Shown: in pieces, positions 38,267 to 46,354 of the stretch
Position numbering within the stretch: position 1 is the stretch's first letter
Layout: every line of letters starts with the position of its first letter
Source of the DNA: Bacillota bacterium
GTDB lineage: Bacteria > Bacillota > Clostridia > Lachnospirales > Lachnospiraceae
Assembly: GCA_902363515.1 (NCBI GenBank)
Contig: CABJAN010000006.1
Coordinates: 94,207-158,206 of the forward strand
Length of the DNA: 64,000 nt
Reading direction: 5' to 3'
Translations under genes and position numbers: made by a program
Notes under the pieces: model-generated
The model's database searches: none
What the model was told of the DNA's origin: nothing
Seen by the model: only the letters and a program-made list of their open reading frames with translations

Positions 38267-39178
38267 TTAGCGTTTACCGCAAATGCTACACTCATCGTAT
38301 GCAGGACTGGTTTCTTCCCAGTGGGAACCAACAGCAATTTCGTCAGCATAATAGTTAGAGCAACCATCATTGAAGTCCATCATGGTATGTTCAAGAGCAG
38401 CTTGAGCTCCAGCAGGACCAGCACCGAAGTCCTTTCCGCATCCACCACAGAATGCGTGAACTTCATAATCAGTGACGTCGTGTCCTTGAGCATCATGATG
38501 AACCATGTTATGGTCTCCATAGGAACCAGTTTCTGTAATGGTCTTGCCACAAGAGCACTTCTTAGTTACAGTACCAGCATGAGAGCAATCTCCTTTGGTA
38601 GAGCTTACGACTTGATAGCTATGCACATGAGGTGCAGGCTTTTCAGGCTCAGAAGGCTTTTCGGCAGGTTTGTTATTACCATTGTGGTTGCCGTTATTGC
38701 CAGAGTTGCCACTGTTATTTCCATCAGATGGCTTAGAAGGCTTGTTCACAGAACCATTATGGTTGCCGTTATTACCAGTATTGCTGTTACCAGAGCCTGT
38801 ATTTGGCTTGTTCACAGAACCACTGTTACTGTTACCAGCATTCCCACTGTTTCCAGTATTGGAACTGTTATCAGCAGAAGAGTTGTTGTTAGACTGATTC
38901 TCAGTCTCAGCTGTGCTGTCCTTATCGGCTTTGTCAGCAGAGTCAGTTTTCTTCTCAGTCTCAGACTGAGCCTCGTCCTTCTTGTCTGTATCTGCCTTAT
39001 CAGCAGTCTCAGACTTCTTATCAGAGTCCTTTTCGACATCCTTGTCGACAGAAGCAGTGACAGAGTCACTATCTTTCATATAATCCTTGTGGTCAACTCC
39101 GTTGCCACATCCTGCAAGCATGACACCAGTCATGATGAATGCGATAGTCATCGCAATGATTTTCTTTGTGTTCTTCAT
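38267..39178 (-). CDS. Lipoprotein with Asn/Gly/Ser-rich stalk and C-terminal Cys-rich domain
   Basis: 303 residues from the ATG at 39178, which follows GGAGG. A lipoprotein signal peptide ends at lipobox LAGC (Cys24). Residues about 35-95 are Asp/Lys/Ser-rich and residues about 95-185 are an Asn/Gly/Ser/Pro stalk. The C-terminal 110 residues have several C-X2-C pairs, including AFCGGCGKDFG and DECSICGKR. The block from AFCGGCG to NYYADE is shared with the protein at 41149-43746, including 70 identical nucleotides. It is probably anchored outside the membrane; function is unknown. Confidence 0.85.
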   Translation of the reverse strand: MKNTKKIIAMTIAFIMTGVMLAGCGNGVDHKDYMKDSDSVTASVDKDVEKDSDKKSETADKADTDKKDEAQSETEKKTDSADKADKDSTAETENQSNNNSSADNSSNTGNSGNAGNSNSGSVNKPNTGSGNSNTGNNGNHNGSVNKPSKPSDGNNSGNSGNNGNHNGNNKPAEKPSEPEKPAPHVHSYQVVSSTKGDCSHAGTVTKKCSCGKTITETGSYGDHNMVHHDAQGHDVTDYEVHAFCGGCGKDFGAGPAGAQAALEHTMMDFNDGCSNYYADEIAVGSHWEETSPAYDECSICGKR

Positions 39179-39186
39179 AAGAACGA

Positions 39187-39345
39187 CCTCCTTCAAATAC
39201 GAAAATTTAGTCAATACGAATGTTCGATAAGCTATCGGATATCCTGTTTACATTTCAAAACAACACTTGTTAAGAATCATCTCCTTCACATACGAAAATG
39301 TAAACATTACGAATTTTATTTCAAAACGATATTCGTTAAGACTTC
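39187..39345 (-). repeat. Duplicated leader region of the lipoprotein gene
   Basis: Read on the plus strand, CTCCTTCAAATACGAAAAT (39188) and CTCCTTCACATACGAAAAT (39282) start two similar segments that each end in ATTTCAAAAC plus a GTTAAG motif. On the minus strand the outer copy carries its own GAAGGAG and an ATG, opening only ten codons. This looks like a tandem duplication of the 5' region. Confidence 0.5.
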
Positions 39346-39518
39346 TTCATTGATATATCAATGTTTTTGATAGCTTATCTACTAATTCTCACACTCTCTC
39401 TCGCACATGCCCCTATAGGGGTATGTTTTATGGGCGTATCCGCCCCTTATATTTATTTAGTATTTGGTGTTGTATTTAGAAAAAAATATTCTCCTACCCG
39501 CTTTTTAGACGAGTAGTA
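39346..39518. other. Intergenic region with palindromes
   Basis: No gene is seen. It holds a palindrome CATGCCCCTATAGGGGTATG (39407-39426) and a hairpin GGGCG/CGCCC (39432-39446). Near 39495-39517 an imperfect CTACCCG/CGAGTAG hairpin probably terminates the gene ending at 39519. Confidence 0.4.
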
Positions 39519-40631
39519 TTATAGAGAATAATCAAGAGACTCATCTTTTTCAGAAGGTGTTTCTAATAATTTTTCATATTGTTCTAAATCTGTTGTACGG
39601 TCACATCTTTGTGAATTAGAACTGAGATTATATTTGGCTTCCATTTCAGCAAGTTGTTTGTAATATGGGTCGTCTTTTAGTCGTATTTGTTGAATTTCTT
39701 GAATATTTATATCTTCCGGATTATTTGGTAAAGAAATTCCGATGATATTTTTGGGGGATAAATCCATATTTGCAAGAATTGGAATGTCCTCTTTACAATT
39801 AGGAATGATATGGTTTGTAATGGAACCTAACATTTTCATGCATTGTGGACCAGTTTGAAGTTTGCAATATTGTTCATTTAGAAAGCTACGCCCGGTTTTT
39901 CTTTGTGTGATATTATCATGTGTTTTTATATAGTTGCGAATTTTTTGTTCGTTTGTAATTATTTCTGCTGTTTTGCGTTTATCGGTCTCTATGTTTTCGG
40001 AGTTGTAGTAATTATATGGTGTATCTAAAGACCGTTGCATAGCTTCATCAAAGGCTTGGTATACTTCTGTTAGTGAGTGATATTTCTTGTTCGAAATATA
40101 ATATTGTGTGCGATTGTTTTGGTGTTTTTCTAATTTATTCTGTATATAATTTAATAATAAGAGTTCACATTCTTGAGGTGAAAAGGTGGGCAGAGTTTTT
40201 ACTAAAAACTGATAAGTTGTTTGTATACCTTGTTTTTCTGCATCAATTTCATGTGGCATATTTCGATAATTGTCAGGGTATAAATAAAAATCTTCATTGT
40301 AGCTGCAAACCATACGACTTAGAGCCATATATTTCTCTATTTCGGATGGTTGTTTTTGTTGGAAAAGTTGTGTTTGTTGCTGATAGTGTCTTTGTTCATG
40401 ACAACCAGCAACAATACAACTTATGACATATTGAATGGGTATTAAATGAAATGGGAAACGGTTTGTGAGTTCTCTATTTCCGAGAGATATTGTATTTGGA
40501 ATTTGGATAAAACCTTCTCCACAGTTAGCTTCGGAATCCCATGAAATATCTATTTGTGTAGAATCTTTGATGAATTTTTCGAAATTTCTTTTTAATGAAT
40601 CAAATTGTCTTTTTGGTATTTTCGTTTTCAT
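39519..40631 (-). CDS. Putative HExxH zinc metalloprotease-like protein
   Basis: 370 residues. GCHEQRHYQQ (about 76-85) is an HExxH motif in a plausible helix, and HEIDAEKQGIQTTY about 50 residues later could supply the third ligand Glu, as in gluzincin-type folds. The rest is polar, Gln/Asn-rich and without signal peptide or membrane segment. Its start overlaps the end of the upstream gene by 32 nt. I do not recognise a named family; the peptidase call rests on motif and spacing only. Confidence 0.55.
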   Translation of the reverse strand: MKTKIPKRQFDSLKRNFEKFIKDSTQIDISWDSEANCGEGFIQIPNTISLGNRELTNRFPFHLIPIQYVISCIVAGCHEQRHYQQQTQLFQQKQPSEIEKYMALSRMVCSYNEDFYLYPDNYRNMPHEIDAEKQGIQTTYQFLVKTLPTFSPQECELLLLNYIQNKLEKHQNNRTQYYISNKKYHSLTEVYQAFDEAMQRSLDTPYNYYNSENIETDKRKTAEIITNEQKIRNYIKTHDNITQRKTGRSFLNEQYCKLQTGPQCMKMLGSITNHIIPNCKEDIPILANMDLSPKNIIGISLPNNPEDINIQEIQQIRLKDDPYYKQLAEMEAKYNLSSNSQRCDRTTDLEQYEKLLETPSEKDESLDYSL

Positions 40632-40989
40632 TGTATATCTCCTGTAATGCTTCTTTTCTCATTCGCAACCATGTTTCCTGAGACATGTTGATATCTAATG
40701 TGCATTCTCCCTTTAAATATCGTTTGATAATTTCTTTCATAGAACTTGAATTGTCATCAAACTCTAATTCAGCGTCATATTTTCCGGCTAATACAGAGTC
40801 TTTGAAATTTTCCCAATTTCCTTCTGGAAAATCAAAATCTTGCTCATGTAAATGGTGTTTTTCCAGCATGTTGATAATATCTTCGTTGGTTTCTTGTTCT
40901 TCCAGTTCTGGACCATAACCCATGCTGTAAAGTTTTTCTACAAACTGGTCAAATTTTTCTTGATTTATATTTTGGTTTTGATTTGACAT
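40600..40989 (-). CDS. Acidic hypothetical protein
   Basis: 129 residues with AAGGAGG before the ATG. It is acidic, with Gln/Asn at the N-terminus, and contains a likely helical pair. It overlaps the putative metalloprotease gene, so the two are probably translated together. It could be a regulator or inhibitor of its neighbour; no motif shows this. Confidence 0.7.
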   Translation of the reverse strand: MSNQNQNINQEKFDQFVEKLYSMGYGPELEEQETNEDIINMLEKHHLHEQDFDFPEGNWENFKDSVLAGKYDAELEFDDNSSSMKEIIKRYLKGECTLDINMSQETWLRMRKEALQEIYNENENTKKTI

Positions 40990-41107
40990 ATGAGTATCCT
41001 CCTTTTGATTGTATCATATTTTTTATCATGTGTTTCATAATGTTTAAATCTCCTTTGCGATTCTTTTGAATGTAGGGGGTATAGGTAGTATTTCTTTAAA
41101 AAATATT

Positions 41108-41135
41108 CTCCTACCCGTTTTTAGGCGAGTAGGAG
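41108..41135. terminator. Terminator of the Cys-repeat protein gene
   Basis: CTCCTAC and GTAGGAG form a 7-bp stem with an extra CG pair. It is followed on the minus strand by AATATTTTTT. Confidence 0.65.
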
Positions 41136-41148
41136 AGGAAAGATTATT

Positions 41149-43746
41149 TTAGTAATCTTTTTTACCACACATTTTGCATTTATGTCCAACTAAGATGTCT
41201 TCGCCCGGAATCGTGACGGTTACTTCGTCAGCATAATAGTTAGAGCAACCATCATTGAAGTCCATCATGGTATGTTCAAGAGCAGCTTGAGCTCCTTCAG
41301 GACCCGGTCCGAAATCTTTTCCACATCCGCCACAGAATGCGTGTACTTCTGTTACTGTCTTATCTGGTCCCTTTTCCCAGATTTCTTCCCAGAGATGGTC
41401 GATTAAGCCGATTTCTTCGTATCTCTTTTCACCACAGTGTTCACAGGTATAAGTCTTCTCACCTTTTGTGATACATGTAGGCTGTTTCGTTACGACACCT
41501 TCATCCCAGTGATGCTCACCTGTAGCCGGAATAGAAACTTCATTTTCTTTATGGTCACAGCCCGGACGCTGGCATACCATAGCTTTTAAACCGGATTCAC
41601 TACATGTAGGCTGTTTGAGAATCACTTCTTTTAAGTCATGACCAAGAGCAGGAGTCTTTTCTACTTTTGTATGACCACAATCGTTACATGTGTAAGTTAC
41701 TTCACCTTGTTCGGTACAAGTAGCTTCTTTTGTTACAACACCGTCATTCCAGTTGTGGTTTTCACTTGCTGGAATCTTAACCGTTTCGGTTGCTGTACAT
41801 CCTGTACGTGTACAGTGACGAGTCTTTTCGCCTTCCTGTCCACAGGTAGAATCTTTGATATCCCAGTCTGACCAAGCATGACCAAGAGCTGGAATCACTT
41901 CTGTTTTGGTATCACCACAAACCGTACATGTGAATAATCTTGAACCATCTTCGGTACAAGTAGGCTGTTTTGTGATTTCGCCTTCATTCCATTTATGCTC
42001 TGCAACAGGGGCGATAGGTCTTGTTTCTGTATGATAACATACGTCACAAGTACGTGTTTCTTCTCCGGCATTTCCGCAAGAAGGTTCTTTGGTAACAATC
42101 CATTCACCGAATTTGTGTTCTCCAGTAGCAGGAATCTCTACGTTTTCTTCTTTGTAATCACAACGAGAACATGTTACATTCTTGAGACCTGTTTCACCAC
42201 AAGTAGGCTCTTTTACGATTTCCTCTTTGAGGTCATGTCCCAGAGCAGGAATCACTTTGGATTCTACCTCTGTACAACCTTCGTTTGTGCAATGTCTTTC
42301 TTCCAGACCTTCTGTTTCACAAGTTGCAGGAGTTTTGACTTCCCATTCTGACCAAGCATGACCTGTAGCAGTAATGACTTCTGTTTTGGCATCACCACAA
42401 ACCGTACATGTGAATGTCTTGATTCCATCTTCTGTACAAGTAGGCTGTTTACTAACTTCGCCTTCATTCCATGTGTGGTCTGCTTTCGGAAGAACTTCTT
42501 TCTTCACATCACCACAGTTAGCACAAGTCTGTGTTCTTAAACCTTCTTCGGTACAAGTAGCTTCTTTGACGATAACCCAGTCACCGTAAGCGTGGTTGCC
42601 TGTTGCAGGAATTTCTGTTACTTTGTTGAAACCGCAACGGGAACATGTGATTTCTTTTGAACCAGCAGTACCGCAAGTAGGTTCTGTGATAACCGTTTCT
42701 TTGAGGTCATGTCCGAGAGCAGGAATCTTTCTGATTTCTTTCTTGTTGCAATCTGTGTCTGTACAGAATCTTTCTTTAAGACCTGTCTTTTCACAGGTAG
42801 CTGGTTTCTTTACCTGCCAGTCACCGAATGTATGAACATGCTGTGGCTTTTCTGGTTTTTCAGGTTTGTCCGGATTTTCCGGTTTTTCCGGTCTGTTTGG
42901 AACAGATGGGTTCTGATTTCCAGAGTTCTCTGGTTTACTTGGCTTACTTGGTTTGTTCGGTTTGTTCTCAGGTTTTACAACTGGTTTTGTTGTGCTGCTG
43001 TTTCCGGCAACTGTTTTTCCATTTGCAACCCAAACTCCTTTTTCAGAGAGTTCGTTTACGACTTTCTTGTCGCCAACGGTTACCAGAACGTCTTTCTTTA
43101 CGACATGGTCTTTGGCATCTGTGATGGTGTAAGTGAGAACATATTTTCCGTCTGTCCCAACTTTGACTTTAGAGTCATCGTATTTCACAGATTTGATTTC
43201 TTTGGAATCAAATTTCACAGAGAAATCAGGATTGGATGTTTTGTTTGAAAGTACCCAGTCGTTTAAGTCTGCGTAAGCTAAGACTTTATCATCAATGTCA
43301 AAGATAACGTTACATTTGTCATCTTTGATGCTGACCTCTGCTAAGAAGAATCCTGTTTTGCTGAATGTGATTTCGTCATCTTTGACGGTCATCACATCTT
43401 TGATGTCATTCTCAGATTCTACGAACTCATTTTTCTCTTCGTCAAAGACGAGTTCGGATTTGAGTGTGATGCTGACATCTTTTGCTGTTAAGCTGTCTTT
43501 CTTGATGGCATCTGCTGTACAGAGTTTCTGTAAGATAGTTTTTGTGATGTCCTGTTCGACTGTGGAACCGAAGTAAAGGGTTCTGTCGGATTGAACAGTA
43601 GATTCTACAATTTCGCCTTGCTCGTTAATGATGGAAATGGGGTCTGGGTTTAAGCTCTTTGCCCATGTGACGGTTGAAATGCAAAGGGCAGTGCCAACCA
43701 CAAGTGCAAGAGCCGCTAATAATGCTCTGACTTGTTTGAGTTTCAT
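41149..43746 (-). CDS. Exported Cys-repeat protein with signal peptide
   Basis: 865 residues from the ATG at 43746, which follows AAAGGAGA; the frame extends upstream without a ribosome site. A signal peptide (about 1-30, ending VTWAKS) is followed by a beta-rich region to about 235 and a Pro/Lys/Asn linker. Twelve repeats of about 40 residues then follow, each with ATCTE.G or PTCTEDG, a C-X2-C pair and IPA.GH. The end is the domain shared with the lipoprotein at 38267-39178, plus C-X2-C. No wall anchor is seen, so it is probably secreted. Similar Cys repeats occur in Clostridia surface proteins. Confidence 0.85.
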   Translation of the reverse strand: MKLKQVRALLAALALVVGTALCISTVTWAKSLNPDPISIINEQGEIVESTVQSDRTLYFGSTVEQDITKTILQKLCTADAIKKDSLTAKDVSITLKSELVFDEEKNEFVESENDIKDVMTVKDDEITFSKTGFFLAEVSIKDDKCNVIFDIDDKVLAYADLNDWVLSNKTSNPDFSVKFDSKEIKSVKYDDSKVKVGTDGKYVLTYTITDAKDHVVKKDVLVTVGDKKVVNELSEKGVWVANGKTVAGNSSTTKPVVKPENKPNKPSKPSKPENSGNQNPSVPNRPEKPENPDKPEKPEKPQHVHTFGDWQVKKPATCEKTGLKERFCTDTDCNKKEIRKIPALGHDLKETVITEPTCGTAGSKEITCSRCGFNKVTEIPATGNHAYGDWVIVKEATCTEEGLRTQTCANCGDVKKEVLPKADHTWNEGEVSKQPTCTEDGIKTFTCTVCGDAKTEVITATGHAWSEWEVKTPATCETEGLEERHCTNEGCTEVESKVIPALGHDLKEEIVKEPTCGETGLKNVTCSRCDYKEENVEIPATGEHKFGEWIVTKEPSCGNAGEETRTCDVCYHTETRPIAPVAEHKWNEGEITKQPTCTEDGSRLFTCTVCGDTKTEVIPALGHAWSDWDIKDSTCGQEGEKTRHCTRTGCTATETVKIPASENHNWNDGVVTKEATCTEQGEVTYTCNDCGHTKVEKTPALGHDLKEVILKQPTCSESGLKAMVCQRPGCDHKENEVSIPATGEHHWDEGVVTKQPTCITKGEKTYTCEHCGEKRYEEIGLIDHLWEEIWEKGPDKTVTEVHAFCGGCGKDFGPGPEGAQAALEHTMMDFNDGCSNYYADEVTVTIPGEDILVGHKCKMCGKKDY

Positions 43747-43784
43747 AATGATTGTCTCCTTTCTTTTTGTAAGATGTTTGCATA

Positions 43785-43830
43785 CCCGTAATATCGGGAA
43801 CATACATTATATTATACCCGATATGTCGGG
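43785..43830. promoter_or_regulatory. Paired operator-like palindromes in a divergent promoter
   Basis: CCCGTAATATCGGG (43785-43798) and CCCGATATGTCGGG (43817-43830) share the form CCCG-N6-CGGG, with centres 32 nt apart (three helical turns). They lie between the secreted Cys-repeat gene and the XRE gene, which are divergent. Confidence 0.6.
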
Positions 43831-43885
43831 GATTTCAAGAGGGTAGGGCTGTAATTTATACTCTACTTATAAAAGGAGAGTGCCT

Positions 43886-44104
43886 ATGATTGATTACAGC
43901 CCATTATGGGAAACCATGAAAGAAAAAAATGTATCAACTTATGCTCTGATTCGTGATTATAACTTTTCTAAAGGGACATTGGATTCTCTAAAGCAGAACC
44001 GTAATGTTACGCTTAACACAATCGAAATGCTATGCAAAATTTTGCAAGTACCGATTGAGAAAGTTGTTAGAATCATATATGATGATACAGATTTGGGAGA
44101 ATAG
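43886..44104 (+). CDS. Small XRE-type regulator
   Basis: 72 residues from the ATG at 43886, which follows AAAGGAG; an in-frame GTG at 43880 is too close to that site. The whole protein is one Cro/C1 HTH (YSPLWETMKEKNVSTYALIR, then TLDSLKQNRNVTLNTIEML), of the short YozG-like type. It is divergent from the secreted Cys-repeat gene with paired palindromes between, so it probably controls both. Confidence 0.85.
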   Translation: MIDYSPLWETMKEKNVSTYALIRDYNFSKGTLDSLKQNRNVTLNTIEMLCKILQVPIEKVVRIIYDDTDLGE

Positions 44105-44147
44105 CCTTTGTTTTATCGTTGAGTGATAGGACAAAGGCTATTTTTTC

Positions 44148-44408
44148 TTATTCTTTCAGAAGTTCCGTAAAAAGTTGAAACGCTTGTTTGAAGGCAGCAA
44201 TAAAGGCTTGCCGCTCTACACTTCTTACATAAGGAAGTAAATAAGGAATATAAAATGTGTTTGAAAAATATTCTTTTTGTTGGTCTTCGGTCATATCCTC
44301 TCCCGGTGGTACAGGAAAATGAAGTGCCATTTCATCAAGTTTTTCTAATACATCTTCGTTATCGGGTGTCTGATTGCTCCAGGTTTCATAGATTTCTTGT
44401 AATGTCAT
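44148..44408 (-). CDS. Small hypothetical protein
   Basis: 86 residues from the ATG at 44408, which follows AAGGAGG; a longer frame upstream has no support. It is acidic and helical (LQEIYETWSNQTPDNEDVLE, then SVERQAFIAAFKQAFQLF). The family is not recognised. It is convergent with the XRE gene. Confidence 0.7.
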   Translation of the reverse strand: MTLQEIYETWSNQTPDNEDVLEKLDEMALHFPVPPGEDMTEDQQKEYFSNTFYIPYLLPYVRSVERQAFIAAFKQAFQLFTELLKE

Positions 44409-44490
44409 GTTTAAAATCCTCCTTTTCATTTTTGCACCCGTAATTTTTTTACACTATGAGCATGAGAAGAACATCCGGGAAAAGGAAAAC

Positions 44491-44616
44491 TATGTAACAT
44501 GCTATGGTCATACTATGGGAATTTTATGTGACATGGTTTGGTCATAACATGGAGCATAGAATAGGAAAATCATGTGATATATTATGGGAAAGGTATATAC
44601 CCATTTATGTAACATG
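44491..44616 (+). repeat. Iteron-like repeats upstream of the MobV gene
   Basis: TATGTAACATG (44491-44501 and 44606-44616), TATGTGACATG (44525-44535) and the looser CATGTGATAT (44571-44580) lie in a 125-nt stretch that also repeats CTATGG and GGTCATA. The 44409-44987 interval has no convincing gene apart from a basic frame at 44755-44946 without a ribosome site. Confidence 0.5.
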
Positions 44617-44893
44617 ATTTTTTCAATTTTACAGCGTGGAGATGGAAAATTGATTCTCACCGGAGAGGTGAGAAAAGGGAGTCAAGAGGGGCGAAGCCTC
44701 TTTTGCAAAATATAACGAGAAAGAGCATAGCGGTCGTTGTATTTTGCTACAACCATGCGGAGAGATAGATTGAAAAGGGAAAAGAGATACACTATCGGGG
44801 AAACAGAAACACTTCTGACAGAGAAGACGAAAAGACGGAAAGAAAATACAGTAAAACATACGCAAAGAAGATATATTAAGGAAGAAATAGCCA

Positions 44894-44912
44894 ACGGGAC
44901 AATTTGTCCCGT
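44894..44912 (+). promoter_or_regulatory. Inverted repeat upstream of the MobV promoter
   Basis: ACGGGACA and TGTCCCGT form a perfect 8-bp stem with a 3-nt loop, 20 nt before the -35 box. It may be an operator or part of the MobV oriT. Confidence 0.45.
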
Positions 44913-44931
44913 AGAAATCACACTAAAAAGA

Positions 44932-44960
44932 TTGACAAAAATTTAACAAAGTTATATAAT
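44932..44960 (+). promoter_or_regulatory. Consensus sigma-A promoter for the MobV gene
   Basis: TTGACA (44932-44937), a 17-nt spacer and TATAAT (44955-44960) are a perfect consensus match, 28 nt before the start region. Confidence 0.8.
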
Positions 44961-44987
44961 ATATATAACGGATAGAACAAAAGGGAG

Positions 44988-46322
44988 GTGAAGAAAATCG
45001 GATATTTATCGTTTGATGCAAGTGTGAAGATACACGAATCAGGGCGTTATGCGAGTACAAAAACGAGTAAAACGGGATATGGTGGCATCGAAGGATATAT
45101 CCGTCATATCGACCGGGAGACTGATAGACGAAATGGTTGTGAGGTAAATCATACAAACTTGGATATCAATGCTGAATTAACACTAGAAAATGAATCTTTC
45201 TTTAGAAATGAATTAGGGTTATGGGAGAAAACACAGCAATCAAAAGATATGTCGGGTGCAGTGAAAAGGCGAATCCAATACGCAAAAGAGCATGGAGCCA
45301 GAATCGCAAAAGTTGGGAAAAATGATACAGTGATTGCCCGTCCAATCGTTATACAGATGGATACAGAGATGATAGAGAACCATAGAGATTATTGGTACTG
45401 GGATGTAATAGAAATTTTAGAGGGAATGTTTGGAGAAAATAATATTGTAGGGTTCTCGATACATAGGGATGAAACTAACGTTCATGTTCATGTGATTTTT
45501 GTTCCATGTATGGAGAAAAAGAAAGACAATGGAAAAGTCAAATGTGCTATCTCACAAACGAAATTTTTCAGAAATCCAAAAGAACTTGCAGGGATGCATC
45601 GAAAAATGAGAAAGGCATTGAATGAAAAAGGGTACGATATCCAACAGGAAAATAAGCCAATCGAGCAACAGTTGGCAGGGTATTATGATAAAAATGGGGA
45701 ATGGCACCAGCAGGGATTGACCCCAGACCAATTAAAGGAACTTAGTCAAAGAAAAGAACAGTTACAGAAGGAGGAAGAAAAATTGAGAATTGAACAATAC
45801 AAAGTTGATGAACTTGCGAGATTAATGAAAGAAGTTCAGGAAAAGGCAGTGGAAACACACGAACAGCTTGCTGATAACATGAGAGTCTTTGAGTGCCAGC
45901 AGGCAGACTTTGAACAGGAAAAAGCAAATCTGCAAACTCAGATGAAAGCTCTGGTTGAAGAGAGAAATGCGGTTAAAAAAATGCGGGCTGATGCAGACGG
46001 GATGCTCCAAAAGTCCTATAAAGTTGCAGATATTTGCCGCTCTGTTTTACAGCAGGAAAATATGATGGAGGATGATTTTCTGGATTTCTTAGACAGGGAG
46101 AGCCAGCGGAGAAATAAGCCAGTCAGACAGACTTTTGAGAATCTTTATAAGAAATTTGATATGGAGCGTAGGGCGAAGTTAAGTCCTTACGCAAACGAAC
46201 TGGATGAGTTAAGCGAAAATAGGGAGAAAGCAAGACGGGCAAGGGAATTACAGCAGATGCAGGAAATGTTATCCATGCACGATACAGAGCCTAGAGAAAT
46301 GCCAATAAGCCCTTTCTTTTAA
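44988..46322 (+). CDS. MobV-type relaxase (Mob/Pre plasmid recombination protein)
   Basis: 444 residues. The Mob_Pre catalytic region holds the three-His motif HRDETNVHVHVIFVP (about 160-174). A long coiled coil (about 250-360) follows. The GTG at 44988 directly touches the GGGAGG site; an ATC at 44997 would be better spaced but is a rare start, so the exact start is uncertain. MobV proteins nick oriT of small mobilizable plasmids. The gene is followed by the second 396-bp repeat. Confidence 0.9.
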   Translation: MKKIGYLSFDASVKIHESGRYASTKTSKTGYGGIEGYIRHIDRETDRRNGCEVNHTNLDINAELTLENESFFRNELGLWEKTQQSKDMSGAVKRRIQYAKEHGARIAKVGKNDTVIARPIVIQMDTEMIENHRDYWYWDVIEILEGMFGENNIVGFSIHRDETNVHVHVIFVPCMEKKKDNGKVKCAISQTKFFRNPKELAGMHRKMRKALNEKGYDIQQENKPIEQQLAGYYDKNGEWHQQGLTPDQLKELSQRKEQLQKEEEKLRIEQYKVDELARLMKEVQEKAVETHEQLADNMRVFECQQADFEQEKANLQTQMKALVEERNAVKKMRADADGMLQKSYKVADICRSVLQQENMMEDDFLDFLDRESQRRNKPVRQTFENLYKKFDMERRAKLSPYANELDELSENREKARRARELQQMQEMLSMHDTEPREMPISPFF

Positions 46323-46354
46323 GGTTTTAAAGTTCATATAGATGTTTTTAGGAT

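Noticed and set aside
38321..39370. 349-codon frame on the plus strand
   Set aside because: It lies opposite the lipoprotein gene, which has a signal peptide, lipobox and ribosome site. The frame's composition is an artefact of the Asn/Gly/Ser repeats on the other strand.
41300..42840. Possible CRISPR-like array because of regularly spaced repeats
   Set aside because: The repeats are in frame, degenerate at third codon positions and encode a repeated protein unit.
41630..43250. Several plus-strand Cys-rich frames of 60-180 codons
   Set aside because: They are antisense to the Cys-repeat protein; none has a ribosome site.
44755..44946. Basic 63-codon frame upstream of the MobV gene
   Set aside because: No ribosome site, and it runs through the hairpin and into the -35/-10 promoter; likely chance.
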